64,000 bases of DNA from the NCBI GenBank assembly GCA_020632925.1, contig JACKER010000031.1, forward strand, positions 15,950-79,949, given 5' to 3'. A model generated the notes under the pieces. It was not told the DNA's origin. It saw only the letters and a list, made by a program, of their open reading frames with translations, and ran no database searches. The DNA is from Alphaproteobacteria bacterium. Its GTDB lineage: Bacteria > Myxococcota_A > UBA796 > GCA-2862545. A program made the position numbers and the translations under genes. Of this stretch, positions 51,245-62,880 are shown one piece after another. Each line of letters opens with the position of its first letter. The stretch's first letter is position 1.

Positions 51245-51789
51245 GGCTCGTCCTCGAGGTCCAGGAAGTCCTCGGGCTGCGGCTCGGGAGCCGGCGGCTC
51301 CGGGGTGGGCTCGCCGGGCAGCGGCTCGTTCAGGATGTCGTCCAGGTCTTCCATCGGCATCGGCGGCGGAGCGGGCTCGGGCGTGGGGAGGGGCGCGGTG
51401 GGCCCGAGGATGTCCTCGAGGCCGGTGGGCACCACCGGTGCGGGTGCCGGCGCGGGCGCGGGTGCGTCCGCGGTCGGGGACATGGTGTCCTCCGAGAAGT
51501 CGTCGAGCTGCAGGTCCGAGCGACCTCGCTTCTCGACGAAGATGATCGCGCGGTCCGACCACTCCGCGCTCTGACGGGCGAGCGCGTCCGCGACACGGAA
51601 CTCGGAATGGCCAGCTTCTTCCTTGGCCTTCTCGAGGTAACGCATCGCCATGACGTACTCGTACTCCGCCAGGCGATCGGCGTCGTACTCGCGGGCGCGT
51701 CGGAGCCCGTCATCGGCGTTGACGATCTGGATGGAGGCCTTGCTGGCCGTACACCCGACCAGCAGCAGCAGCAGCGCGATGGGTCTCAT
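51241..51789 (-). CDS. DUF4398-like lipoprotein
   Basis: 182 residues. Signal RPIALLLLLVGC. The middle is a helical segment (EYEYVMAMRYLEKAKEEAGHSEF, ADALARQSAEWSDRAI) as in DUF4398 proteins commonly found next to OmpA lipoproteins. The C-terminal 70 residues are rich in Pro, Ala, Glu and Asp. Coupled to the OmpA gene by GTGA, so both likely form a cell-wall anchoring pair. Confidence 0.85.
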   Translation of the reverse strand: MRPIALLLLLVGCTASKASIQIVNADDGLRRAREYDADRLAEYEYVMAMRYLEKAKEEAGHSEFRVADALARQSAEWSDRAIIFVEKRGRSDLQLDDFSEDTMSPTADAPAPAPAPAPVVPTGLEDILGPTAPLPTPEPAPPPMPMEDLDDILNEPLPGEPTPEPPAPEPQPEDFLDLEDEP

Positions 51790-51808
51790 GAGCACGACGC
51801 ATTTCCGC

Positions 51809-51827
51809 ACGACGGCGGTGCCGTCGT
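51809..51827. promoter_or_regulatory. Inverted repeat in divergent promoter region
   Basis: ACGACGGC-GGT-GCCGTCGT, perfect 8-bp arms, lies 20 bases upstream of the DUF4398 start and 34 before the methyltransferase start. Could be an operator governing both, or a transcript hairpin. No clear -35/-10 boxes were found around it. Confidence 0.45.
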
Positions 51828-51860
51828 CAAGCCGTGCGAGGTGCGCTCGCGTGCAGTAGG

Positions 51861-52715
51861 ATGCAGTTCTCCCCCCTCCGAGGGTTCCCACCGCGCCACA
51901 TGGAGCACCGCCTCCCGATCGTCACCCGCTGGACCCTGTACGCTTTGGGCGCGGTGGAAGGGCAACGGGTGCGCCGTCCGCGGGATCCCGTGGCGGCCTG
52001 GCTCCTCCGTCGGCACCCGAAGCTGCTCCCGACGTTCGCCGCGCCCTCGATCCTGTCGATGATCCGCGCGCGGGCGGCCATCGTCGACCGCATGATCGAA
52101 GACGAGGTCCACCGCGTGCGTGGGCTCGATCAGCGCCTGGCGGTGTGGTCTTTCGGCGCGGGCTTCGACGCGCGCTGGTATCGGCTGCGGCCGATCGTGC
52201 AGGACGCGATCCTGTCGCATGCCGAGGTCGAGGACCCCGAGGTGCTCTCGTTCAAGAACCAGGCGCTGGCGGACAGCAGCTTCGCGGGCTTGTGGGACAC
52301 GGTGCACCGCGTGCCCGTGCGCGAGGATCGCTGGACGGTGCACGACGCGACGGACGACCCGACGCTCGTGATCCTCGAAGGGGTCGCGAGCCGCCTCGGG
52401 GTGGAGGGCCTGCGACGGCTGCTCGGCCGGATCCGCCAGGACGTGCCGCACGCGACCGTGATCGCCGACCTGCCGGGCGTGCTGCAGAACGCGACGGGGA
52501 CGCCCGCCGTCGCCGTGGGCTCCTCGCGCACGCGCTGGAGCTCACCCGCAGGCACCGGCGCGTCGTCGATGCACGTGAAGGACCTGCGGCGCCTCGGCTG
52601 GCGCCTGCGCGAGGACCACTGGCTCTCGGCCCGGCCGGAGCTCCGCGCGCCGTCGGGCATGGCGATCTGCGCAGGCATGGAAGCGCTGCGCGTCATGCAC
52701 CTCTGCCCCGACTAG
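51861..52715 (+). CDS. Leucine carboxyl methyltransferase-like (LCM) SAM-dependent methyltransferase
   Basis: 284 residues. The LCM/PPM1 signature WSFGAGFDARWYRLRP (SAM-binding, about 92-105) is followed by PEVLSFKNQAL and WTVHDATDDPTLVILEGVASRLG. Bacterial members methylate small metabolites or polyketides; the target here is unknown. ATG 51861 has GTAGG before it; ATG 51900 lacks a ribosome site. Its TAG stop is the same CTAG that ends the convergent gene. Confidence 0.85.
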   Translation: MQFSPLRGFPPRHMEHRLPIVTRWTLYALGAVEGQRVRRPRDPVAAWLLRRHPKLLPTFAAPSILSMIRARAAIVDRMIEDEVHRVRGLDQRLAVWSFGAGFDARWYRLRPIVQDAILSHAEVEDPEVLSFKNQALADSSFAGLWDTVHRVPVREDRWTVHDATDDPTLVILEGVASRLGVEGLRRLLGRIRQDVPHATVIADLPGVLQNATGTPAVAVGSSRTRWSSPAGTGASSMHVKDLRRLGWRLREDHWLSARPELRAPSGMAICAGMEALRVMHLCPD

Positions 52716-53599
52716 GGCTCCTCGATCTCCGCGGGTGCGGCCAGGCGCACGGAGAGGACGTGCTGGGTGGCGTCGATGCCCGTCGTCCCGGTGACGGGGA
52801 TCCACGCGGCGTACTCCAACGTGGCGCCCTGCCCGGTGAGCCCGAGGCCCAGCGAGAGCGCGTTCGTCTCCGTCGGCGCGTCCAGGTTCCAGCCGGCGCG
52901 CAGCCGCGCGGGCCCGAAGCCCTGCTCGACGCCCGCGGCCACGAGGAGCGGCACCGCGTCCGTCGTCTCCGGCAGCCAGGCGGCGTTCCCCTCGATCACG
53001 AACTTCCGGGGATGGAAGCGGACTCCGAGGCCGGTCGACGCCTCCACGTCCTGCTCGCCCCAGGGCACGAGCCCGCGCCCCATCAGGCCGAGCGTCAGCG
53101 TGTCCAGCGGCTTCCAGCCCACACCGGCGGACGCGTCGAAGCGCCAGCCGTCGCCGATCCGGTCGTGGTTGTAGTACCCGAGGAGGGCGCCGAGGCCGAG
53201 CGAGAGCTTGCGGTCCGCCAGCGGGAAGGCGACGCCGAGCCCGAAGTCGTGGAACCTCCGGCGGTTCGGGATCTCCTCGCCGGGGATCGTCCAGCCGGGG
53301 CTGTCGTCGATCGTGAGCGGCGGAGAGTAGCTGTCCCCCGAATAGAACAGGCCGCCCGCGAGCTGGTCGCTCGTGCGCGCGTCCACCACCGAGGCGCCCC
53401 AGCCGAGCCCGTTGTCCGGCCCGTACCGGAACATGCCCTCCACGTCGTACCGATCGGTCAGCCCCAACAGCCCGGGGTTGAGGGACAAGGCCGTGTTCTC
53501 GGTCTCCGACGCGATGCCCGTCCGCCCCATCGCGACCTGGGCGGCAGAGGGGAGGGTGTCCGAGGCGTGGGCGAAGAGGGCGAGGAGGAGTGGGTTCAT
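52712..53599 (-). CDS. Outer-membrane beta-barrel protein (PorV/FadL-like shape)
   Basis: 295 residues with signal NPLLLALFAHASDT. Begins MGRTGIASETENTALSLNPGLLGL, as in barrel proteins of the PorV/FadL kind that list aromatic/Ala/Asn residues near the plug, and continues with alternating amphipathic strands (RFHDFGLGVAFPL, LSLGLGALLGYYN, TLTLGLMGRGLV). Role perhaps in outer-membrane transport or as a structural porin. Specific family uncertain. Confidence 0.7.
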   Translation of the reverse strand: MNPLLLALFAHASDTLPSAAQVAMGRTGIASETENTALSLNPGLLGLTDRYDVEGMFRYGPDNGLGWGASVVDARTSDQLAGGLFYSGDSYSPPLTIDDSPGWTIPGEEIPNRRRFHDFGLGVAFPLADRKLSLGLGALLGYYNHDRIGDGWRFDASAGVGWKPLDTLTLGLMGRGLVPWGEQDVEASTGLGVRFHPRKFVIEGNAAWLPETTDAVPLLVAAGVEQGFGPARLRAGWNLDAPTETNALSLGLGLTGQGATLEYAAWIPVTGTTGIDATQHVLSVRLAAPAEIEEP

Positions 53600-53709
53600 G
53601 CGTGGTCCGACCGCTCGGATAGCCCGATCGGTGCCTCGTCGCCACGCGAGTGCGTTGCCACGTCGCGGGGGCCGGAGTATGTGCGCGCCCCTTCGTTTGG
53701 GAGGTCCCC

Positions 53710-54078
53710 GTGGAACCCGATCGTCTCCTCGTCTTCCGCAAGCTCCTCCAGGAGCGGCTCTCCTCCCTCGAGACCAGCTTCGGCGCCCGCATCGGCGAGC
53801 TCGTCGACCAGCGCGACGTGCTGGCCGACACGGCGGACATCGCCACCGAGGAGTCCGACCGGGACCTCACCCTCCGGATGCACGATCACGAGCGCAAGGT
53901 CGTGGACGAGATCCGCGCCGCCATCCGTCGGATCGACGACGGTGAGTACGGCGTGTGCGAGGCCTGCGGCGACGACATCGGCGAGCGCCGGCTCCTCGCG
54001 CGCCCCATGGCGACCCACTGCATCGACTGCATGACGGAGCTCGAGGCGACCCAGCGTCGGGAGCCCTCGCTCCTGTAG
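53710..54078 (+). CDS. DksA/TraR-family zinc-finger protein
   Basis: 122 residues. GTG 53710 after GGGAGGTCCCC. Coiled-coil region 1-80 (LVFRKLLQERLSSLETSFG, RMHDHERKVVDEIRAAIRRI), then DGEYGVCEACGDDIGERRL and CIDCM, a Cys4 zinc finger. DksA family proteins bind RNA polymerase in the secondary channel with ppGpp. Acidic residues at the coiled-coil tip (DTADIATEESD) agree with that role. Eight bases before priA. Confidence 0.92.
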   Translation: MEPDRLLVFRKLLQERLSSLETSFGARIGELVDQRDVLADTADIATEESDRDLTLRMHDHERKVVDEIRAAIRRIDDGEYGVCEACGDDIGERRLLARPMATHCIDCMTELEATQRREPSLL

Positions 54079-54086
54079 CCGCCGGG

Positions 54087-56496
54087 ATGTACGTCCAGGT
54101 CGCGGTCGCCAGGCCGCTCGGCGGTGAGCTCACGTACGCGGTGCCGCCGTCGGCTGGCGAGGTCGGTCTCGGCCACGTCGTGATGGTGCCCCTCGGGTCG
54201 ACCGGGGAGACGGGCTACGTGGTGGCCACGTCCACGACGACCGACTTCGATCCCGCGCGGATCAAGCCGATCTCCCGCGTGCTCGACCCCGTTCCCGCCT
54301 TCGACGACCGCCAGCTGGCGTTCTTCCGGTGGGTGGCGGACTACTACCTCGCACCGCTCGGCATGGTCATCCACACCGCGCTCCCGTCGGGCATCCGCGC
54401 GCGGACGATGCGGGTGGTCCACGCCGCGGAGGAGGGCGTGTTCGCGATGTCGCGCAAGGAGGTGGACGGCGCGCTCGGCGTCGTCCTGCGCGAGATCGTG
54501 TCGCGGCCCGGGCTGACCCGGCGCGGGCTCGAGCGGCGGCTGGCCGAGGAGCTCGAAGCGACCGAGGTCCGCAAGGCGCTCGACGCGCTGGCGCGGCGCT
54601 CCTTCGTCGTCTGGGACGACAAGGAGGTCGGCGAGGTCCGGGGCAAGGTACGGACGGTCGTGCTCGTGCAGGAGCCCGAGACCGAGCCCCGCGGGTCCCG
54701 CATGCGCTCCGTCCTCGACGTGCTCCGGCGCGCGGGCGGACCGGTCGACCTGCCGCCGCTGCTCGAGGCCGAGGGCCCCTCGGCGCGCGACGCGCTGAAC
54801 CGCCTGGAGGCGCTGGGGCTCGTGGCGTACGGCGAGCGCGAGGACCGCGACGTCCTGCTGGACGCGCCCGCGCTCGGATCCTCGGAACCCCCGCCGCTCA
54901 ACGCCGACCAGCGGGCCGCCCTCGAGGTCCTGTGCGCGGAGGAGGCCACCGGTCCCCACCTGCTGTTCGGCGTGACGGGATCGGGCAAGACCGAGGTCTT
55001 CCTCGGCGCGGCGCAGGCGGTGCTGGAGCGCGGCAAGCAGGTGCTGGTGCTGGTCCCGGAGATCGGGCTGACGCCGCAGCTCGTGGGTCGCTTCCGGGCT
55101 CGCTTCGGCGACGCCATCGCCGTGCTCCACTCCGGCCTGACCGGCGGTGAGCGGCTCGCGCAGTGGCGTCGGATCCGCGCGGGGGAGGCGAGCGTGGCCA
55201 TCGGCGCCCGCTCCGCGCTGTTCGCCCCCTTCCGGCGGCTCGGGCTGCTGGTGGTCGACGAGGAGCACGACGACTCGTACAAGCAGGACGAGGGCGTCGC
55301 CTACCACGCGCGCGATCTGGCCGTGAAGCTGGGCTCGCTCGCGGGCTGTCCCGTCGTCCTGGCCTCGGCCACGCCCTCGCTCGAGAGCTGGTACAACGCG
55401 CTCCAGGGGCGGTACCGCCTGCTCCGGCTCCCGCGGCGCGCGACCGCTCGCCCCGTGCCGCGGATCGAGCTCGTCGACGTGACCGACCTGCCCGAGGTGG
55501 ACGGGGAGCACCCGCTGCTGGCGCCGGTCGTGGAGCAGGCCCTGCGCGACACCTTCCGACGGGGCGGCCAGGCGATCGTGCTGTACAACCGCCGGGGATA
55601 CGCGACGCACGTGCAGTGCACGGCCTGCGGCGCGACCTGGGAGTGCCCGAACTGCGCCGTGTCGATGACGCTGCACCGCGGCGTCCGGCGGGTGTGCTGC
55701 CACTACTGCGGCCTCGAGCTTCCGTACACGGGCGCCTGCCCGGTCTGTCGCTCGACGGAGCTCGACGAGGGTGGCCGGGGCACCGAGCGCATCGAGGACC
55801 AGCTCCAGGCGCTGTTCCCCGACGTGGCCGTGGGCCGGATGGACGCCGACACCACCTCGCGCCGCGGCTCGCACCAGGAGATCCTGGACGCCTTCCGCGC
55901 CGGGAAGACCCAGATGCTCGTGGGGACGCAGATCGTCGCCAAGGGGCACGACTTCCCCGGCGTCCACACGGCGGTGGTGGTGAGCGCGGACCGGGGTTTC
56001 CGCATGCCGGACTTCCGCGCGGCGGAGCGCACGGCGGCGCTGGTGCTCCAGGTCGCGGGGCGCGCGGGGCGCGGGGACGTGGCCGGGCGCGTGCTCGTGC
56101 AGACGTGGAAGCCCGACCACTACGTCCTGACCCACCTGCACGACCTCGAGCGGTTCTACGAGGTGGAGCTGCGGCTGCGCGCCACGCTGCGGTACCCGCC
56201 GTTCTCCCGGCTCGTCCTGGTGCGCTTCGAGGGCGTCGACCGTTCGGGGGTGCTGCGGCAGGCCGAGGAGCTGGCACGCGAGCTGCGGAAGCGCGCCCGC
56301 GGGGCCGCTGGCGTGGCGATCCTCGGTCCGGCGCCGGCGGCTCTGCCCCGCCTGGTGGGGCGCTGGCGCTTCCAGCTGGTGATCCGGGGCGAGGACGTGC
56401 GCGGGCTGCGCGCCTACCTCCGGGACGTGCGCTCGCTGCTGGAGCGGGCCGGGCGCAAGGGGGTGCGGGTCGCCCACGACGTGGACCCCCGCCACC

Positions 56497-56504
<8 letters not shown>
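54087..56504 (+). CDS. priA: Primosomal replication-restart helicase PriA
   Basis: 805 residues. N-terminal 3'-DNA-binding domain (YVQVAVARPLGGELTYAVPP), then SF2 helicase motifs: Walker A LLFGVTGSGKTE, PEIGLTPQ, VDEEHDDSYKQ, SATPSLES, and motif VI GRAGRGDVAG. The zinc-binding segment has CTACG..CPNC, CCHYCG and CPVC pairs. Restarts stalled replication forks. ATG 54087 has only a weak ribosome site. 3' end overlaps the convergent kinase gene by 8 bases. Confidence 0.98.
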
Positions 56505-58337
<1,833 letters not shown>

Positions 58338-58341
<4 letters not shown>

Positions 58342-59342
58342 CCTCCCCCTCGGCCGACGTGCAGCGTCCCTCCATCGTAGACGACCGATCGGGTCGCCGC
58401 GCCTCCTTCGTGTCGCGCGCCGTCCCACACCACGGTCTGCGTCAGGACGCTGTCGGGTCCGACGCGGGCGCCCTCGCCGACGACGCTGTGGTCGAGCACG
58501 GTGCCCGGCGCCAGCTCGGCCCCGCGCCCGATCCACACCGGACCCTCGCAGCGCACGCCGTCCGGCCGGACACCGCACTCGCGACCCGAGGCGTCTCGCG
58601 CGTACGCCGCGCGCGCGTGCGGATCGATGGGCAGCTCGGGGCAGCCCCGGAGCACGAGCAGGTTCGCGTCGAGGTAGGCGGCGGGATCGCCCGCGTCGAG
58701 CCAGGGGCCGTCGTACCGGATCGCGCCGACGCGCCGGGCGGGCACGAGCTCGCGATACGCCGTGCGCACGATGCAGGCGAAGCCCTCGGGGACGAGCTCG
58801 AGGGCCGCGCGATCGAGCGCATGGATCCCCGTGAAGTGCGTCGTGCGGTCGACCGCTCCCCGAGGCTCCGCGCGCGCGACCGAGGCGAGCTCCACCACGC
58901 GGTGCTCGGCGTCGGCGGCGACCACGCCGTACCGCGGGGCCTCCTCGGGATCGGGGCGCAGCGCGAGCGCGCCACCCTCGTCGACGACGGCCCCGAGCAG
59001 CGCCTCCAGATCGACCGCGTGCAGCACGTCGCCGTTGAGCACGACGAACCGCTCGGCCAGCGCGTCCGCCACGTTGCGCAGCCCACCGCCCGTCCCGAGG
59101 ATCTCCCGCTCCGTCACGACCGTGACGCGCACGCCCTCGCGCTCGCCCGCCCAGCGCTCCACCTGCTCGGCGAGCCAGTGGGCGTTCACGACGACGTCGC
59201 GCAGCCCGTGGCGAGCGCACAGCGCCAGCGACCACGAGAGCAGGGGCACGCCGCACACGGGGACCAGCGGCTTGGGTCGATGCTCGGTGAGGGGTCGCAG
59301 CCGGGTCCCGAGCCCGGCAGCGAGCACGAAGGCCTGGTGCAC
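58338..59342 (-). CDS. NDP-sugar nucleotidyltransferase
   Basis: 334 residues, GTG start with GGGAGGACGC. N-terminal nucleotidyltransferase signature AFVLAAGLGTRLRPLTEHRPKPL, REILGTGGGLRN, FVVLNGDVLHAVD, and THFTGIHAL. A C-terminal left-handed helix region (EGPVWIGRGAELAPG, VGEGARVGPDSVL). Makes an activated sugar for envelope polymers or glycosylation; sugar and nucleotide not predictable. Coupled to the polytopic kinase, which might regulate it. Confidence 0.93.
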
Positions 59343-59401
59343 GCGTCCTCCCGAGCGAGGTTACCCCGTCGGCGAGCGCTCCGGTACGTTGGGGACACGA
59401 G

Positions 59402-60736
59402 GTGGTCGTGCTCTGGTGGTCGGTGCTCGCGGCGCGGGCCGGCGTGGTCGAGGATCTCGGGGCGGCGTCCGCGCGCTACCCGAAGGACGCGGTCGTCGCC
59501 TGTTCGCCGATGTCCGACCTGGTGGCGCTGCTGCCGGAGCTGCCGGTACCCCCCGGGCTCTCCTCGTCCCCCACCGGGCGGCTGTTGCTGGAGCTGACCG
59601 ATCCCGAGCTGTCCACAGCGCTCGGCATCGACCCCACCGGCGGGGTCACGATGGTGACCCGCGAGGACCAGGAGCTGCCCGTCGAGCTCGCGCTTCCCTT
59701 CTCCGGGACGGAGGAGCAGGCGGACGCGCTGGTGCGACGCTTCGATCCCTCCGCCGAGGGGAGCGACGGCGTCTGGAGCCTCGCGATGCGGGGGCACCGC
59801 TTCCTCGTCGTCCACGAACCCGGGCGCCGCTGGTCGCTCGTCTCGGGCTCGACGCGCCCACCCGCGCAGGCTGCGCCACTCCCCGAGGTGCTCGGCGGGC
59901 TGCCCGACGTGTCCGGCTGCGCCATGTACCTGCCGGGGCTCCCGCCGACCGGGCGCCTGCACTTCGAGATCGAGGAGGTCGTGGGGTTCCTCCCGCTCCG
60001 GGGTGGTGCGCCGGGCGCGCTCCGCTTCGTCGTCGACCGCCCGCTCGGACCGCTGTGGACGGCGACCGATGCGCCGCTGCCCGTCGGGAGGGCGGACACC
60101 GCGCCCGACGCCGTCGCCGTGATCTCGGTGCCGATCCAGGATCTGTTCACGTCGCTGGCCACCTCACAGGGCACGCCCGAGCTCGCCGACGAGCTCCGTC
60201 GGCACGTCTCGCTGCCCTCGGGCGCGACGCTGGCGGCCTGGGGCGATCCGCGGCACGGAGGTCGCTGGATGGCGATGACCGAGGTGCTCGATCGGCGCGG
60301 GCGTCCGTTCTCCCCCCGCCGGCTCTCCCGCCTGGCCGTGCGGGCGCTGCGCGACGACGCGGGCGTGTCGCGCGTGGGTCGTGACGGCTTGGCGATGGCC
60401 TTCGGCGACCAGACCGTCTACGCGCGGTTTGCCGAGGACGGCAGGGTGGCGCTCGGCAGCGAGCCCATCGCGCCGTCGATCGCGCTCGCCTCCGTCGGGA
60501 CACCCTGGCTGGACGGCACCGACATGGAGCGGGTTCGAGGCGCGTTGTTCACGCTGAGTGCGACAGGGGCTGCCTCCGTCGAGCTGGCGCTGAGGGCGTC
60601 GGGGGAGCGGACGGTCGAGCTGGTCGTCGAGATCTCGCTCGACCCCTCGGCTCGCGACGACCTCCGCCAGGGGTTGCAGCCCGTCCTGGAGACCGTCCTC
60701 GGGGTCATGGGGGAGGCTCCGGGAATGCGTCGCTGA
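59402..60736 (+). CDS. Secreted protein of unknown function
   Basis: 444 residues. A short hydrophobic start (LWWSVLAARAG) looks like a signal peptide; GTG 59402 or GTG 59408 could be used. The rest is cytosol-like in composition with several beta-rich blocks (LLLELTDPELSTALGIDP, GRRWSLVSGSTRP, ALRFVVDRPLGPLW, TLAAWGDPRHGGRWMAM), reminiscent of secreted domains of DUF3352-like proteins but with no firm match. Precedes the Tad pilus genes by 72 bases; relation to them unknown. Confidence 0.6.
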   Translation: MVVLWWSVLAARAGVVEDLGAASARYPKDAVVACSPMSDLVALLPELPVPPGLSSSPTGRLLLELTDPELSTALGIDPTGGVTMVTREDQELPVELALPFSGTEEQADALVRRFDPSAEGSDGVWSLAMRGHRFLVVHEPGRRWSLVSGSTRPPAQAAPLPEVLGGLPDVSGCAMYLPGLPPTGRLHFEIEEVVGFLPLRGGAPGALRFVVDRPLGPLWTATDAPLPVGRADTAPDAVAVISVPIQDLFTSLATSQGTPELADELRRHVSLPSGATLAAWGDPRHGGRWMAMTEVLDRRGRPFSPRRLSRLAVRALRDDAGVSRVGRDGLAMAFGDQTVYARFAEDGRVALGSEPIAPSIALASVGTPWLDGTDMERVRGALFTLSATGAASVELALRASGERTVELVVEISLDPSARDDLRQGLQPVLETVLGVMGEAPGMRR

Positions 60737-60808
60737 GACCGGTCTCCATCCGGTTTCGTCGAGGGTACACCCGACGGCCGCTCACGCGCGAGCGGGTGAC
60801 GTGTCGGT
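60735..60808 (+). promoter_or_regulatory. Palindrome and leader region before pilus genes
   Basis: A perfect 12-base palindrome GAGACCGGTCTC begins in the stop codon of the previous gene (60735-60746), and an inverted repeat (CGCTC ... GAGCG, near 60780-60795) lies in the leader. Either may be an operator or a weak hairpin for the pilus operon. No clear promoter. Confidence 0.4.
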
Positions 60809-61753
60809 ATGGCCACCCGGAAGCGCAAGTCACGCAAGTCACGCAAGTTCGGTCCCGAGCAGCGTCGTCAGCTCTCTGCCGCCGCGATCGTGGCGTTGGT
60901 GTCGCTGGCGGTGTCCGGCATCGGTGCCGTCTTGATCGTCCACGTCCTCTCGACGCTGCAGGCGACCCTGGCGAGCGCGCTGGCGGAGCGGGAGAAGGTC
61001 GTTGCGGTGCCGATGGTGGGTGGTGAGCTCGAGGCGGGCGACGTGATCGACGCCGAGGATCTCGTCTCCAAGGACCTGCTCGCCACCTTCGTCCACCCCG
61101 AGTGCGTGATGGACCGGCGGCTGCTCGAAGGACGCACCCTGCTGGCACGCATCTACCCGGGGGAGTGCATCCGGATGGAACGGCTGGCGCCCGTCGACTC
61201 CAAGGGAGGGCTCGAGGCGCTGGTCCCCCGGGGCATGCGCGCGATGACGCTGAACCTGCCGATCGACGCGCAGGTGTCCGGGTTCATCCAGCCCGGGGCG
61301 AGCGTGGACGTGATCACGACGGTGGTGGGAGACAAGCTCGTCGAGACGGAGACGCGGACCGCGGCCGAGGGCCTGCGCGTCCTCGCCGTGGGTTCGTGGG
61401 TGCGCGAGAGCGAGCGGGGCGAGATGGTCACGACGCCCACCGTGACGCTGGCGGTCCAGCCCGACGTCGCCGAGCTGTTGGCCCACGCGACGACCGAGGC
61501 GAGCATCCGGCTCGCGCTCCGGTCCTCGATCGACTTCTGGCCGGCGGACGTGACGGGTGATGGCGTGACCACGCGCCGGATGCTGGGTCGGGTCGGTGGT
61601 CGGGTGTCCGTCGCCGAGTACCGCGAGCGCATCGACGACGCGGCCTACGAACACATGTTGGTGATGATCGCCGGCCCCGAGGTGGAGCGTGTCCCGGTCG
61701 TGGACCCCCGCCTGATCCGCGATCTGCCCACGAAGACGGAGGTGGGGCCGTGA
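60809..61753 (+). CDS. cpaB: Flp pilus assembly protein CpaB
   Basis: 314 residues. Very basic start (ATRKRKSRKSRKFG, encoded by three near-identical CGCAAGTCA units), a transmembrane helix (about 22-46), then SAF/CpaB domain: VVAVPMVGGELEAGDVIDAEDL, the RTLLARIYPGECI loop, GMRAMTLNLPIDAQVSGFIQPG and SVDVITTVVGDKLVET. CpaB/RcpC modules sit in the periplasm of the Tad/Flp machine. Stop overlaps the tadG start (GTGA). Confidence 0.92.
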   Translation: MATRKRKSRKSRKFGPEQRRQLSAAAIVALVSLAVSGIGAVLIVHVLSTLQATLASALAEREKVVAVPMVGGELEAGDVIDAEDLVSKDLLATFVHPECVMDRRLLEGRTLLARIYPGECIRMERLAPVDSKGGLEALVPRGMRAMTLNLPIDAQVSGFIQPGASVDVITTVVGDKLVETETRTAAEGLRVLAVGSWVRESERGEMVTTPTVTLAVQPDVAELLAHATTEASIRLALRSSIDFWPADVTGDGVTTRRMLGRVGGRVSVAEYRERIDDAAYEHMLVMIAGPEVERVPVVDPRLIRDLPTKTEVGP

Positions 61754-62880
61754 GGAGGATGGAAGCGAGGAGCGCGCGGCGCGGCAACGCGGTCCTGACT
61801 GGGCTCATGATGTCGACCCTGCTGGGCTTCTCGGCCCTCTCGGTCGACATCGGGTTGATCCGGGTCGCGAAGACGGAGCTGCAGGCCTCGCTCGACAGCG
61901 CGGCGGTGTCCGCTGCCAGCGAGCTGAACGGGACGGCGGCGGGTCGGGTGGCGGCTGTCCAGACGGCGGTCGAGGTCGCGGCCGCGAACACGGTGATCGG
62001 CGCTGCGGTGAACCTGCCGCCAGCGAACGTCGTGCTCGGGATCTACGACCCGGACACCGCGACGTTCACCGTCGCCGACGGCACCACCCCCAACGTGCAG
62101 GTGAACGCCGTCCGGATCGTGGACACCGGCGTGACCTTCGACGCGATCCTCGGTCAGGTGGCGTTCGGGCAGGCCAGCTACGGCGTGACCTCGCGCGCCA
62201 TGGCCGTGCGCTCGTGGTCGGGCCACAAGGCCGGGTCGTCCGAGTGCTTCCTGCCGTTCGCGATCCCGGACTGTCACGTGGCGAACACGCCCCCGGGGAC
62301 GAACCCGCCACCGATGAAGTTCACGTTCAGCCCGACGCCGACCGACTCGGTGGCCTGGGGCGATCCGGACGCGAACCCGAACAGCAACGACGTACGTAGC
62401 CAGCTGCTCGGCCAGTGCTCCCACGACACGATCGAGATCGGCGACCCGATGTACGTGAACGAGGGCTCGCACACCACCGCGCTCCAGACGATCTCGGACA
62501 TCCTGAACAACTCGGCGGCGATCACCCCGACGGCCTGGGACACGTCGCTCTACGGTCCCAAGCCGCTGCGGGACAGCATCCACGCCAACCTCATCACGAA
62601 GTCCGACGTGAGCATCGGCAACTGGGGCAACACGCTCCAGGGGGTGGTGGCGTTGGTCGACGGTGGCTCCGACTGCTCCGCGGTCAGCTTCACCGGATCG
62701 CTGACGATCACGGGCTTCGCCTGGGGTGTCGTCTACGACGTCAAGAAGACGGGCTCGGACAAGAACGTGTGGATGCAGCTCGACCTGATCAACGACCACG
62801 AGATCTGGGGCGAGCCGGACGACTCGGCGTCGGGCACCACGACGATCGCGACCGACCCGCCGGCGATGGTGGTGTACTGA
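61750..62880 (+). CDS. tadG: TadG-like pilus assembly protein
   Basis: 376 residues. Start GTG 61750. N-terminal TadE/TadG pattern: ARRGNAVLTGLMMSTLLGFSALSVDIG then KTELQASLDSAAVSAASELNG, a membrane helix and pilin-like surface. The large C-terminal region is periplasmic, rich in Thr/Asn/Pro, with four or so cysteines. Tad pilus component of the inner membrane. 1-base overlap with the next tadE. Confidence 0.85.
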   Translation: MRRMEARSARRGNAVLTGLMMSTLLGFSALSVDIGLIRVAKTELQASLDSAAVSAASELNGTAAGRVAAVQTAVEVAAANTVIGAAVNLPPANVVLGIYDPDTATFTVADGTTPNVQVNAVRIVDTGVTFDAILGQVAFGQASYGVTSRAMAVRSWSGHKAGSSECFLPFAIPDCHVANTPPGTNPPPMKFTFSPTPTDSVAWGDPDANPNSNDVRSQLLGQCSHDTIEIGDPMYVNEGSHTTALQTISDILNNSAAITPTAWDTSLYGPKPLRDSIHANLITKSDVSIGNWGNTLQGVVALVDGGSDCSAVSFTGSLTITGFAWGVVYDVKKTGSDKNVWMQLDLINDHEIWGEPDDSASGTTTIATDPPAMVVY

